DNA of 37,111 nt from an uncultured Eubacteriales bacterium. Lineage in GTDB: Bacteria > Bacillota > Clostridia > Christensenellales > Aristaeellaceae. The notes beneath the pieces are model-generated. The model was not told the origin of the DNA. It did no database searches and saw nothing but the letters and a program-made list of their open reading frames with translations. Below are positions 1-7,544 of the stretch, one piece after another. Every line of letters begins with the position of its first letter. Position 1 is the stretch's first letter. Both the position numbers and the translations under genes were made by a program. Location: assembly GCA_900550955.1 (NCBI GenBank), contig URUF01000019.1, forward strand, positions 1-37,111, given 5' to 3'.

Positions 1-26
1 ACACGCCGCCGGTTTCGGAACAAGCG

Positions 27-48
27 TTGGAGGGCTCAGGCCCTCCAA
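27..48. repeat. Perfect 9-bp hairpin near window edge
   Basis: A 9-bp perfect stem (TTGGAGGGC pairing with GCCCTCCAA) closes a 4-nt loop. It is GC-rich and stable, but no T-run follows on either strand, so it is not a standard intrinsic terminator. It may belong to an upstream gene outside the window. Nothing else is recognisable in bases 1-115. Confidence 0.5.
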
Positions 49-115
49 GCCTCCCTATGGGGTTTATCGACAGCCCCTTGTCTTTTCGGGTGTTTCCGCA
101 GCGCGATTTGCTAGT

Positions 116-150
116 AAAAAGGAGGGGGGCGGCGTCCGTTCCCCCTTTTT
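116..150 (-). terminator. Intrinsic terminator after the G3P-dehydrogenase-like gene
   Basis: Read on the minus strand, the AAAAAGGGGG arm pairs with CCTCCTTTTT over ten positions, with one G-U wobble. The distal arm ends in five T residues. It starts 6 nt past the stop of the gene at 156-1205, so it most likely ends the catabolic run transcribed leftward. Confidence 0.6.
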
Positions 151-155
151 CTGGC

Positions 156-1205
156 TTACGCCCGCACGAAGGTGAACCGTTCCCACGGGATATCCACAGG
201 CTTCTTCTCGCTAAGGATTTCGTCAACATGCATCAAAAGCGGCAACTCGCTCAAGGAAACGTCGCCGCGCTGCGCGCGTATGCGCATCGCCCTGGCTACG
301 CGGCAGGCCACCACCAGCGACTCAAGCGTTACGCCCTTCAGCTCCCGCTTTGCTTCGTCCACGTCCAGCCCGCGGCCCAGCAGGATGCCCGCTAGGCGGG
401 TGCGGCCCCCGTAAACGGTCACGTACAAGTCGCCCAGACCAATCCATAAATTGGTTAAATCCTGCGCGCCCTGCAATTTCAAAAGCGTATACATTTCCCG
501 CGAGGCCTCGCCAAATACGGCGGCTTGGGAGTTATAGTGCGGCTCGCTGTCCAAGCCAAAGCATTTTTGATTTATGCCAATGGTTAGCGCAATGCCAAGC
601 GCAAACCCGTTCTTGAGCGCAACCGCCGTTTCTACGCCCATCACATCGCCGGAAAGGCTGATATGATAATAGTCGGTTTTAAGCAGGCTTTTGGCTTCCG
701 CAAGCGCCTCCTTATCCCAGCCGCAGAAGGCCACCTCCGTCTGGTCGTGAGCCACGAGCTCATAGCTTGTGCAGGGCCCGCCAACCGCCATCAGCCTTAG
801 CCTCTTCCCCAGCCTGTCCAGCTTTTCCCGCCACAGATAGGGATAGGGCAGCAATCTGCCGTCCGGCATATCCATTAGCCCCTTGGTAACGGTTAGCACC
901 TTCACGCCGTCGGCAATCTTGGGAAGCACCTGCTCGCCAAACCATTCCACGCCAAAGCTGCTAACGCCGCCAATCACCAATTCGGCCCCTTCCAGCGCCT
1001 GATCTAGCTCCTCAATCTGGTAATAGCGCACCCCGGCGGGAAAATCCTTGGTAAACTTGGGGTGACGGCCCGTTTCCCAGCATGCGTCGATGATCTCCCT
1101 GTCCAGGTGCGTCCCCACCAGGCGAACCTCGTGCCCGTTTTCACGCGCCGGGAAAGCCAGGGCCGATCCCATCATACCCGCGCCAACGATTGTAATAACA
1201 GCCAT
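156..1205 (-). CDS. NAD(P)-dependent glycerol-3-phosphate dehydrogenase family protein
   Basis: This 349-residue protein has the architecture of the GpsA family. The N-terminal Rossmann nucleotide-binding loop is GAGMMGSA (residues 8-15). The middle carries the VTKGL segment and the conserved GGPCTSYE stretch. A helical C-terminal domain contains the ALKNGFALGIALT segment that holds the catalytic lysine in the family. Family members interconvert dihydroxyacetone phosphate and sn-glycerol 3-phosphate in the cytoplasm. Length is normal. It is the last gene of a leftward run with a PfkB kinase and a polyol-type alcohol dehydrogenase. A role in catabolism of a sugar alcohol or related phosphate is therefore at least as likely as phospholipid precursor synthesis. 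The loop GAGMMG and the unusual GGPCTSYE differ from housekeeping GpsA (typically GAGxWG and SGPSFA), which supports a paralogue with a different substrate. Confidence 0.75.
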   Translation of the reverse strand: MAVITIVGAGMMGSALAFPARENGHEVRLVGTHLDREIIDACWETGRHPKFTKDFPAGVRYYQIEELDQALEGAELVIGGVSSFGVEWFGEQVLPKIADGVKVLTVTKGLMDMPDGRLLPYPYLWREKLDRLGKRLRLMAVGGPCTSYELVAHDQTEVAFCGWDKEALAEAKSLLKTDYYHISLSGDVMGVETAVALKNGFALGIALTIGINQKCFGLDSEPHYNSQAAVFGEASREMYTLLKLQGAQDLTNLWIGLGDLYVTVYGGRTRLAGILLGRGLDVDEAKRELKGVTLESLVVACRVARAMRIRAQRGDVSLSELPLLMHVDEILSEKKPVDIPWERFTFVRA

Positions 1206-1229
1206 AGGCTATCTTCCCTCCAAACCCGC

Positions 1230-2162
1230 CTAGCGGATTTTTTCAACAGCGGTTTCAGCATACAGCCGTTCGTAATCGGCCTCATCAAAGTCGCCCGTCA
1301 ATAGGCTCAGCGCATTTGCGGCGGAAACGGCGATCGCCATACGCAAGCAGTCGCATACAGGCTGCTTGCGGGCAAAGCCCACCGCGAAGCCCGCCACCAT
1401 GCTATCGCCGCAGCCAACCGTATTTTTGGGCGTAATCAGCGGCGGCCTGCCCAGATAAACGCCTTCATCACAGGCCAATAAAGCGCCCTCCGCGCCCATG
1501 GACACAACCACATAGGCAATTCCGCTTCGGTGCAGCGTTTCGGCCGCCGCAAACAGCGCCTCCCTATTCGCAGGCGAATAGCCCAGCAGCTGCGCCATTT
1601 CATCCATATTGGGTTTTATGAAGGTTGGGCGTTCGGCAACGGCGGCCGCCAGCCTCTCCCCGCTGGCGTCCACCAGCACCGGCACGCCCGACGCCTTGCA
1701 GCGCCGGATAAGCCTGGCATAGGCGTCGTTAGGAACGCCCTTTGGCACGCTGCCGCTGATGCAAACCACATCCGCATGGGGCAGCTGGCTTTCAAAATCC
1801 TGATAAAAGCGATCCAGCTCCTCCGCGCTCACAGGCGCTCCGGGCTCCAGGTATTCCGTTGACCTTCCATTGGATAGATCCCAGCAGTTGATGCAGCAGC
1901 GCGTTTCGGCCTTCACATGGGTAAAAGCGCGCCGCACCCCTGGCTGGCAAACCAGCGATTCCAGATATTGCCCGTTCAGGCCGCCGGTAAACCCCATCGC
2001 CGTAACGCTTTCCCCAAGCTTTGCGGCCACGCGGCTTACATTCAGGCCCTTCCCGCCCGCCGAGTTGTGCGCTTCCTGAACCCGCATCACCGTTTCCGGC
2101 TGGATGGAGGGCAGCAGATACAGCTTGTCAATGGAGGCGTTTAACGTAACGGTTACAATCAT
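1230..2162 (-). CDS. PfkB-family 1-phosphofructokinase / tagatose-6-phosphate kinase-like
   Basis: A 310-residue ribokinase-fold kinase of the FruK/LacC branch. The N-terminus reads MIVTVTLNASIDK, as is typical of that branch. The substrate-binding GGKGLNVSR follows near residue 40, and the C-terminal NTVGCGDSMVAG holds the catalytic aspartate and anion hole. The family phosphorylates fructose 1-phosphate or tagatose 6-phosphate at the remaining primary hydroxyl using ATP. An upstream in-frame ATG at 2174 overlaps the stop of the preceding gene, but the family N-terminus begins at 2162 and a GGGAG precedes it. Neighbours are a GatD-like dehydrogenase and a GpsA-like protein, which suggests a hexitol or ketohexose route. 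The exact substrate cannot be read from sequence. Confidence 0.85.
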   Translation of the reverse strand: MIVTVTLNASIDKLYLLPSIQPETVMRVQEAHNSAGGKGLNVSRVAAKLGESVTAMGFTGGLNGQYLESLVCQPGVRRAFTHVKAETRCCINCWDLSNGRSTEYLEPGAPVSAEELDRFYQDFESQLPHADVVCISGSVPKGVPNDAYARLIRRCKASGVPVLVDASGERLAAAVAERPTFIKPNMDEMAQLLGYSPANREALFAAAETLHRSGIAYVVVSMGAEGALLACDEGVYLGRPPLITPKNTVGCGDSMVAGFAVGFARKQPVCDCLRMAIAVSAANALSLLTGDFDEADYERLYAETAVEKIR

Positions 2163-2170
2163 ACGCTCCC

Positions 2171-2860
2171 TCATTCATTCACCAGCATAACCTTGCCGTG
2201 TACGCTTGCAGGGTCGTCAAAGAGCTTGAAAGCGTCCCATGCCTGGCTCATAGGATAGGTGCGGAAAATGAACGCCGGGTCGAATTTCAGCTCGCCCGTG
2301 GCGAAATAATCCGCCGTCAGCTGCCATTCCCTGCCCGGGAAGGGGGCGGAATAGCTCATCCAGCTTCCTGTAAGGAAGAACTCCTTGCGGTTCATGTTTT
2401 CCCATTGCGCCGGCGTAAAGGCCAAATCGTTATGCGGAGTTCCAATAAAGGTCACATGCGACTTGTTGCCCGCAACGTCAAAGCAGATACGGTCTGTCAC
2501 CGGGTTTCCGGCGGTCTCAAACACATGGTCGTAGCCCGCGCCGTCCGTTAGGGCCATCGCTTTTTCATGCCAGCCCTCCTTGCGGGTGTTGATCAATTCA
2601 TCCGCGCCCATGCGCTTGGCCAACGCCAAGCGGCTGTCGTCCACATCAAAAACGACCAGCCTCCTGGAGCCAAAAATCTTGGCCCACTGGGCCGTAAAAA
2701 TACCAATCGTACCGCAGCCTACAACCGCCACGTTGCCCCCGCCGGTGTAGCCCCCCTGGAACAGGCCGTGCAGCGCCACGGTGGACGGCTCAAACATGGC
2801 CGCCTGCGCATAGGGAATGGACGCGTCGTATCCTGCCTCTCCAACCGACTGTAAATTCAT
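2171..2860 (-). pseudogene. Zinc-type alcohol dehydrogenase, N-terminally truncated
   Basis: The 229 residues match the C-terminal two thirds of medium-chain dehydrogenases of the galactitol-1-phosphate 5-dehydrogenase type. They include an AAMFEPSTVALHG segment, the NAD-binding GCGTIGIF loop, a VFETAG stretch and a GSWMSYS segment, ending in HGKVMLVNE. The family is normally about 345 residues. The missing ~115 N-terminal residues hold the catalytic zinc ligands and the structural zinc site, so the product should be inactive. A TAA lies in frame directly before the first ATG, so the frame cannot extend further. The break falls inside an 18-nt palindrome where an FRG-domain gene begins on the opposite strand. 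The stop overlaps the upstream in-frame ATG of the downstream kinase. Confidence 0.8.
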
Positions 2861-3683
2861 TTACAGGGGAATGAGCAGCATAGACTATGCTCTGTTGCCC
2901 AGCATCTTTCGCAAATCCCGTGATTTTGATCTCTCAATCGACAAGTCTGTGGACAATGATAGATACACCGCCTATGCAACCGAAAGGCAGATTTTGCAGG
3001 CGTTTATCTCCGAGGCATGCGCATATGTCAAGAAAGATCCCGGCAAGAATCTGCGTCAATGGGTGGAATATGCCCAGCACTATGGCGTTCCAACCCGTTT
3101 TCTTGATTGGACGGAAAACCCTTTGGTAGCGCTGTATTTTGCGTGCAAAGATCATAAGCACAGCTATCAATCGCCTGATTTGGGCGGCGCAGATGGCGCT
3201 GTATGGATGATTCATCTTTCAAATTACCGCCGCTTTGCCCATCAAATCGATGGCATCCTCTATGGCGCAGACAGCAAAGAAAGGCTAACCATCAGTGCCA
3301 CGATCGAAAAAGTTTATCAAGGCGAGGAACGCTTTCAATATCCTATCGTTTATAAGCCATATTATACCGATTTGCGCATGAGCGCCCAAGCCAGTATGTT
3401 CATGGTTTGGGGAAGGGAGAAAGCGCCATTGGATAGCCTCCTGAATAATCAACCCATGTTGCAATCCAATAAAAGCAGCGACGGCGTGCGGCGCTACTGC
3501 GATCAAAGCGACGAAATTTATTTCAAATTCATCATTTATAAAGATTGCAAACAATCCATATTGCGGGAGCTTGAGCATTGCGGCGTTAGTGAAAAAACGC
3601 TGTTTCCCGGGCTTGATGGAATTGGCCGCTATATTGAAATGAAGTACCGTTTTGACCTTGAGGAGGCAAAGGAGTGGCTATAA
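2817..3683 (+). CDS. FRG domain protein, probably missing its extreme N-terminus
   Basis: The protein shows the FRG signature set: FIYRG near residue 14 (the F/Y-R-G motif), then YGVPTRFLDWTENP with LYFAC (about residues 90-110), MSAQASMFMVWG in the middle and ELEHCGVSEKTLFPGLDG near the C-terminus. FRG domains are of unsettled biochemical function and recur in accessory and defence-type genes. Codon use is A+T-richer than in flanking genes, which fits recent acquisition. The annotated ATG lies antisense inside the broken dehydrogenase and has no clear ribosome binding site. Related proteins usually carry a few dozen residues before the F-R-G motif. The real start has therefore probably been lost at the junction near 2849-2866, and expression is doubtful. 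A second ATG at 2871 would remove the motif. Confidence 0.75.
   Translation: MDASYPASPTDCKFIYRGMSSIDYALLPSIFRKSRDFDLSIDKSVDNDRYTAYATERQILQAFISEACAYVKKDPGKNLRQWVEYAQHYGVPTRFLDWTENPLVALYFACKDHKHSYQSPDLGGADGAVWMIHLSNYRRFAHQIDGILYGADSKERLTISATIEKVYQGEERFQYPIVYKPYYTDLRMSAQASMFMVWGREKAPLDSLLNNQPMLQSNKSSDGVRRYCDQSDEIYFKFIIYKDCKQSILRELEHCGVSEKTLFPGLDGIGRYIEMKYRFDLEEAKEWL
2849..2866. repeat. 18-nt palindrome at the dehydrogenase/FRG junction
   Basis: Arms CTGTAAAT and ATTTACAG are perfect 8-bp inverse complements around a 2-nt centre. The recognisable parts of the leftward dehydrogenase and the rightward FRG protein both begin here, so the palindrome marks a rearrangement point or an assembly join. 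Confidence 0.75.
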
Positions 3684-3794
3684 CGCCATCTCCCCTCTTG
3701 CCCAGTCCCAGCTGGCGCAATGCGGCTTCCATGGTTTTAGGCCGGCATTCTACCCCTCGCCGCTTTGCCTCCGCTCTGCTTTTGGCAAAGGGCT
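3684..3794. other. Short GC-rich intergenic stretch, no gene
   Basis: Between the FRG stop codon and the tRNA terminator the sequence returns to the GC-rich style of the host. On the minus strand a short open stretch ends in a TAG near 3753, but it has no start or similarity that I recognise. I see no gene here. Confidence 0.4.
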
Positions 3795-3834
3795 AAAAAA
3801 GAAAACTCCTTGAAAACGCTACATTTCAAGGAGT
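3795..3834 (-). terminator. Intrinsic terminator of the tRNA-Val unit
   Basis: On the minus strand an 11-bp perfect stem (ACTCCTTGAAA with TTTCAAGGAGT, positions 3805-3815 and 3824-3834) closes an 8-nt loop. It is followed by a T-rich run (TTTTCTTTTTT, reaching 3795). It starts 8 nt downstream of the tRNA CCA end. Confidence 0.9.
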
Positions 3835-3841
3835 CTTGCTC

Positions 3842-3918
3842 TGGTGGGATTAGTAGGGCTCGAACCTATGACCTCCACGATGTCAACGTGGCGCTCTAAC
3901 CAACTGAGCTATAATCCC
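3842..3918 (-). tRNA. tRNA-Val (anticodon GAC)
   Basis: On the minus strand the sequence folds as a complete cloverleaf. The acceptor stem is GGGATTA paired with TAATCCC. The D-arm is GCTC-AGTTGGTTA-GAGC, the anticodon arm CCACG-TTGACAT-CGTGG with GAC in the loop, and the T-arm ATAGG-TTCGAGC-CCTAC. A discriminator A is followed by an encoded CCA. GAC decodes GUC and GUU valine codons. It is transcribed alone, with its own promoter and terminator. Its 3' end faces the accessory FRG patch, a common orientation for element insertion, but no integrase or direct-repeat copy of the tRNA end is visible. Confidence 0.95.
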
Positions 3919-3959
3919 ATTTCGCCGCGATAAACGCAAAGCCATTCACAGCTAAAAGG

Positions 3960-3988
3960 ATTGTACCATATTTCCTTCCAAAATGCAA
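3960..3988 (-). promoter_or_regulatory. Sigma-A-type promoter for tRNA-Val
   Basis: Minus strand: -35 TTGCAT (3983-3988), a 17-bp spacer and -10 TACAAT (3960-3965). That matches the consensus at 4 of 6 and 5 of 6 positions. The -10 lies about 41 nt upstream of the mature tRNA 5' end, leaving a short leader. Confidence 0.65.
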
Positions 3989-4081
3989 TACCCATGCAAG
4001 CAGAAATCCAAGGCGGCAAAAAAATCCGGCGGCAAAGCGCCTCCCATCTTCCAAAATTTCATTTCTCATTATATAGAGGGA

Positions 4082-4109
4082 TTGAAGCAAAACCGTTTTG
4101 AAGTATAAT
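4082..4109 (+). promoter_or_regulatory. Candidate promoter with no intact gene behind it
   Basis: TTGAAG (4082-4087), a 16-bp spacer and a perfect TATAAT (4104-4109). The sequence downstream holds a GGAAGC...GCTTCC hairpin and a ten-codon open frame, then the surface-protein remnant, so the promoter may be an orphan left by gene loss. Bases 3919-4215 otherwise contain no gene that I can support. Confidence 0.4.
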
Positions 4110-4215
4110 GCCTTTGTATAGCTGTATTTAAGCAGGAAGCCGCGCCGCTTCCGTATGGAAAGAACGGGCAAAAAACCGGCGCTCTGATTTTTTTTGGAAA
4201 GGGACTTGCCAATGA

Positions 4216-4500
4216 CGCTTTCCCGCAATACACTTCAAGGCAGGCAGCGTGAGTCTGCCCTTTTTGGCTGCCCGGAACAAATTCCAGGAGTGGCAGGTCG
4301 TTTCCGGCGGCGTGGCTATCACCGGGGATAAATTCACCATGCCTTCGGGCGGGGTGGTCATCCAGCCCGTTTTTGTGCGCCCCATCCCCAAAACGGGCGA
4401 CGGCGCAACCCCCGGCCTGTGGCTTCTTGCCCTATGCGCCTCCCTTGGCGCGCTTGGCGTTATCCTTTTTCAAAAGCGGCGCGACGGAAAAGCGCGCTGA
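4216..4500 (+). pseudogene. C-terminal remnant of a sortase-anchored surface protein
   Basis: The open frame begins right after a TGA at 4213 and has no credible start (the first start-like codon is GTG at 4249). Its first half resembles one InlB-type beta repeat: FQEWQVVSGG, then a DKFTMPSGGVVIQPVF ending. Next comes IPKTG (4384-4398), a sortase-type sorting motif, followed by a glycine/proline linker, a hydrophobic stretch of about 18 residues (LWLLALCASLGALGVILF) and a basic tail KRRDGKAR. That is the classic order of a cell-wall sorting signal. Such proteins are normally hundreds of residues long with a signal peptide; none of that is present upstream. I read it as what remains after deletion of most of a surface-protein gene. 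Confidence 0.7.
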
Positions 4501-4603
4501 GGGCTTGCATACGTAAAAAATCAAAAAGCATAAATGAAACCGCCGCAGGGCTTGCGATGGAAACGCCCTGGAGCAAAAATAACGGGCAGTCCAGCCTATG
4601 CGG

Positions 4604-5716
4604 CTATTCCCCGCGCTCCAACCGTTCCAGCCAGCCCTTCCACAGCGCGCCCACGCTATCGCCGCCGGCCTCTACAAGCGTGCCCAGCAGCTCGCCGGCC
4701 ACCTGGCGGTCCTGCGCGGGCACGGCGCGCAGCGCGGCCGTCACCTCGTCCAGATGGGTCGCTATGCCGCGCGGCAGCTCCTTGAGGGTGCGCGCGCCGC
4801 TGGCGGAGAGCACGTTGTGGAGGGTATCCACCAGCACGCGGCGCTGCCCGGGCGTGCAGCCGCTTAGGAAACCGTGCAGCGTGCGGTTGGTAAACCGGCT
4901 GGACAGGGTGGTATCCTGCGCGGTAACAAAGGCGGGGCCCAGCACATGCCAGTAATAGGGGTTGTGCTGCCACAGGCTTACGCTGTCGCTGCGCACAATG
5001 GTATATTCCTCGCGGTAGCCCATCAACAGGCCAATGATGGAGGATTCCGGCACATAGGAATGCACGCGGCCCTCCACCTCCTGCCAGCCGCCGCCCGCCA
5101 GGGTGGCGTCGTCCAGGCCGGGGCCGTCAAAGCTGTATACGCCCTTTAGCTTTGCGCGCACCTGGGGCGCGCACATGGCCGCGGCATACATGGCCAGGTT
5201 GCCGCCCTTGGAATGCCCGCACACATACCGCACATCCGCAAGCCGCGCCGCCTCCTCCAAAAAGGCCACGGCCTCCCGCTGCGAGGGCACCGGGCTTTCA
5301 AAGGACATGTTAAAGTCCTCCTTCCAGCCAACAAGGGTGGCGTCCGTGCCGCGAAAGGCCGCAACGCCCGTGCCGTCGCCGGTTACAAACAGGGCGGCGG
5401 CAAATTGCTTTTCTTCCTCGGGTTCAAAATGCGCGGCAAAGCGCTTCAGCGTCGCATCGCCAAAGCGAGCGCCCGCCTTCATGGCGTTCCACAGCTCATA
5501 GCGCGAATGCACCAGCGCGTTTTCATCCTTGCCGGGCGCTTGGGGATACACCGCGGCGGTCAGCTCGTTAAGGGGCCTGCCCTCCCCCATGCCCTCCAGG
5601 CGCTCCAGCGGCGCATGGATTAGCTGCGCAAACACCAAAAAATCCACAGGGCACAGCCCCACCAGCGTGCAGGGCAAATCTCCCCGCCACAGGGCGTAGT
5701 CAATGATGTTGGTCAA
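4604..5716 (-). CDS. DUF2974 (Mbeg1-like) alpha/beta-hydrolase family protein
   Basis: A 370-residue cytoplasmic-looking protein beginning TNIIDYALWRGDLP, the hallmark start of the DUF2974 family. The nucleophile elbow GHSKGG lies at about residues 167-172 (serine ~169), preceded by VAFRGTD, as in lipase-like alpha/beta hydrolases. The family is widespread in Firmicutes. Its substrate is not established; lipid or ester hydrolysis is the inference. I chose the TTG at 5716 because GGAGGAGG (5725-5732) sits 8 nt upstream and family members start at this point. An ATG at 5734 would place the ribosome binding site inside the gene. It is monocistronic and divergent from the regulator pair that starts at 5833. 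Confidence 0.8.
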   Translation of the reverse strand: MTNIIDYALWRGDLPCTLVGLCPVDFLVFAQLIHAPLERLEGMGEGRPLNELTAAVYPQAPGKDENALVHSRYELWNAMKAGARFGDATLKRFAAHFEPEEEKQFAAALFVTGDGTGVAAFRGTDATLVGWKEDFNMSFESPVPSQREAVAFLEEAARLADVRYVCGHSKGGNLAMYAAAMCAPQVRAKLKGVYSFDGPGLDDATLAGGGWQEVEGRVHSYVPESSIIGLLMGYREEYTIVRSDSVSLWQHNPYYWHVLGPAFVTAQDTTLSSRFTNRTLHGFLSGCTPGQRRVLVDTLHNVLSASGARTLKELPRGIATHLDEVTAALRAVPAQDRQVAGELLGTLVEAGGDSVGALWKGWLERLERGE

Positions 5717-5786
5717 GGTTCCGGCCTCCTCCAAGTTTTGCGCTTTTTATGTTTCTTTCGGCACGCAGCCGCGCGATTCCTGCCCC

Positions 5787-5815
5787 TTGCCGCATGCGGC
5801 CGCTCGTGGTATCAT
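5787..5815 (+). promoter_or_regulatory. Candidate promoter of the regulator-glycan-cytoskeleton run
   Basis: TTGCCG (5787-5792), a 17-bp spacer and TATCAT (5810-5815) lie 17 nt upstream of the response-regulator ATG, with GGGGAGG between. This is the only good sigma-A-like site I see ahead of the 15.5-kb run, so it may drive a very long transcript. Expected TSS is about 5822, which leaves a very short leader. Confidence 0.45.
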
Positions 5816-5832
5816 AGGCGGGGAGGTTTGCT

Positions 5833-6504
5833 ATGTACCGCGTTTTGATTGTGGAGGACGATCCCGTGATCGCCCAAACGCTTTGCACCTACATGCAGCG
5901 CTGGGGTTTGGACGCGCGCGGCGTGGAGGATTTTAGCAACGTGCTCAGGGAGTTTGCCGCGTTTGACCCTCAGCTGGTGTTGCTGGACATTACCCTGCCC
6001 TTTTTTGACGGTTACCACTGGTGCGCCGAAATTCGCAAGGTGAGCACCGCGCCCATCCTGTTTATTTCCTCCGCCAATGATAATATGAATATCCTTATGG
6101 CGTTAAGCGCCGGGGCGGATGATTTTATCGCCAAGCCGTTTGATTTGGCGGTGCTCATGGCCAAGGTGCAGGCGCTTTTGCGCCGCGCGTATGACTTTGC
6201 GGGCCAAAGCGCGCTGCTTACCCATGGCGACGTGCTGTTAAACACCGCGGACGGCACCGTTGCATTTCGCGGTCAAAAGGCGGAGCTTACCCGCAACGAA
6301 AACCGCATCCTGACCGTGCTGATGGAGAGCAAAGGCAAAATCGTCAGCCGTGACACGCTCATGGCGCGCCTGTGGGAAAGCGACGCCTTTGTGGATGAAA
6401 ACACCCTCAGCGTAAACGTGACGCGCCTGCGGCGCAAGCTGGAGGCCCTTGGCGTGCCGGAGCTGATTAAGACCAGAAAGGGCATGGGCTACATAATCGA
6501 ATGA
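5833..6504 (+). CDS. OmpR-family response regulator, BceR-like
   Basis: A 223-residue two-domain regulator. The receiver domain (1-115) has the acidic pocket E8/D9/D10, phosphoacceptor D52 in LLDITLPFFDG, and the conserved K101 in FIAKPF. The C-terminal winged-helix domain (about 125-223) contains ELTRNENRILTVLM and ends in RKGMGYIIE, as in OmpR/PhoB proteins. It would be phosphorylated by the adjacent kinase and bind promoter DNA. GGGGAGG precedes the ATG. Its stop codon overlaps the kinase start (ATGA). The pairing with a short intramembrane-sensing kinase places it in the BceRS group, which usually controls peptide-antibiotic resistance transporters. No such ABC transporter is in the window. 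Confidence 0.9.
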   Translation: MYRVLIVEDDPVIAQTLCTYMQRWGLDARGVEDFSNVLREFAAFDPQLVLLDITLPFFDGYHWCAEIRKVSTAPILFISSANDNMNILMALSAGADDFIAKPFDLAVLMAKVQALLRRAYDFAGQSALLTHGDVLLNTADGTVAFRGQKAELTRNENRILTVLMESKGKIVSRDTLMARLWESDAFVDENTLSVNVTRLRRKLEALGVPELIKTRKGMGYIIE

Positions 6505-7511
6505 GAAGGAAGCATTTTGGCGGCATATTGCTGCATTATCTGCGCGACCGCCTGCCCATGCTGGGGCTTGCGGCGCTGTTTGCCGCCGTGTTTGCCTCCA
6601 TATGTTTTTTAACGCGCGCGCCGCTGGACGGCGTTTTATATGCGCTAATCCTGTGCCTGGCCGTGCTGCTGACCGCCATGGCCGTTGACCTGCCGCGCTA
6701 TGTGCGCAAGCATCTGGAACTGGCGGATATGATGGAGCGCTGCCTCTATGGCGCAAGCCTGCTGCCGCAGGCCCAGGGGCTGATTGAGGAGGACTGGCGC
6801 AAGCTGCTTTTGTTCGCCATCGACCACAGCGCCTCCGATGCGGACGCCTACGCCCGCGAGCGGCGCGACCGCGACGCCTATTCCGCCCTGTGGACGCATC
6901 AAATCAAAGTGCCCATCGCCGCCATGCGGCTTTTGCTGCAAAGCGAGCCGGACAGCCGCAGCGCGGCCCTTGAGGCGGAGCTGTTCAAGGTTGAGCAGTA
7001 TGTGGATATGGCCCTTGGCTACGCGCGCCTCAACGGCCCGAGCACGGATTTTGTGCTGCGCGCCTGCGATATCAACACCGTAATGTTGCGCACCGCCCGC
7101 CGCTTCGCGCCCCTGTTCATTCAAAAGAAGCTGGCGCTGGATTACCGCCCCACCGCCCTTACCGCGCTCACGGATGAGAAATGGCTGGCCTTTGCGCTGG
7201 AACAGCTGGTGAGCAACGCGGTCAAATACACCTTCCATGGCGGCGTAACCCTGCGCGCCGATGAGCAGGCGCAGGCGGTGATTGTGGAGGATACGGGCAT
7301 TGGCATCGCGCCGGAGGATTTGCCCCGCGTATTCGAGCACGGCTTCACCGGCCTCAACGGCCGCGAGGACAAACGCGCCACCGGCATTGGCCTGTACCTG
7401 AGCAAGCGCGTTTTGGACAAGCTGGGCCACCGCATCCGCATCGAATCCCAGGTGGGCGCCGGCACGCGGGTAACGGTTTCGCTCAAGCGGGCTTCGCTGG
7501 AAGCGGAGTAG
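6501..7511 (+). CDS. Intramembrane-sensing histidine kinase, BceS-like
   Basis: 336 residues. Two transmembrane helices (about 17-38 and 44-62) are joined by only a few residues, so there is no extracellular sensor domain, as in BceS-type kinases. The H-box is WTHQIKVPI with H133. The ATPase domain shows N239 in LEQLVSNAVKYT, the DTGIGI box (264-269) and the ATGIGL box (293-298). BceS-type kinases normally sense flux through a partner BceAB-type ABC transporter, which is missing here. Translation is coupled to the regulator by a 4-nt overlap. The next gene starts 33 nt downstream in the same direction, so the pair may autoregulate and co-transcribe with the glycan block. Confidence 0.88.
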   Translation: MRRKHFGGILLHYLRDRLPMLGLAALFAAVFASICFLTRAPLDGVLYALILCLAVLLTAMAVDLPRYVRKHLELADMMERCLYGASLLPQAQGLIEEDWRKLLLFAIDHSASDADAYARERRDRDAYSALWTHQIKVPIAAMRLLLQSEPDSRSAALEAELFKVEQYVDMALGYARLNGPSTDFVLRACDINTVMLRTARRFAPLFIQKKLALDYRPTALTALTDEKWLAFALEQLVSNAVKYTFHGGVTLRADEQAQAVIVEDTGIGIAPEDLPRVFEHGFTGLNGREDKRATGIGLYLSKRVLDKLGHRIRIESQVGAGTRVTVSLKRASLEAE

Positions 7512-7544
7512 TTTGATTCAGCTGCACAAAGGAGGCCTTTGCTT

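Noticed and set aside
27..48. Hairpin considered as an intrinsic terminator
   Set aside because: No T-tract follows the stem on either strand.
3896..4228. 110-codon minus-strand open frame over the tRNA promoter
   Set aside because: It overlaps the tRNA-Val gene and its promoter, has no ribosome binding site and no known motif.
4501..4603. CAGGGC / GCCCTG inverted repeat as terminator of the DUF2974 gene
   Set aside because: The stem is short and the nearest T-rich stretch on the minus strand is about 20 nt beyond it.
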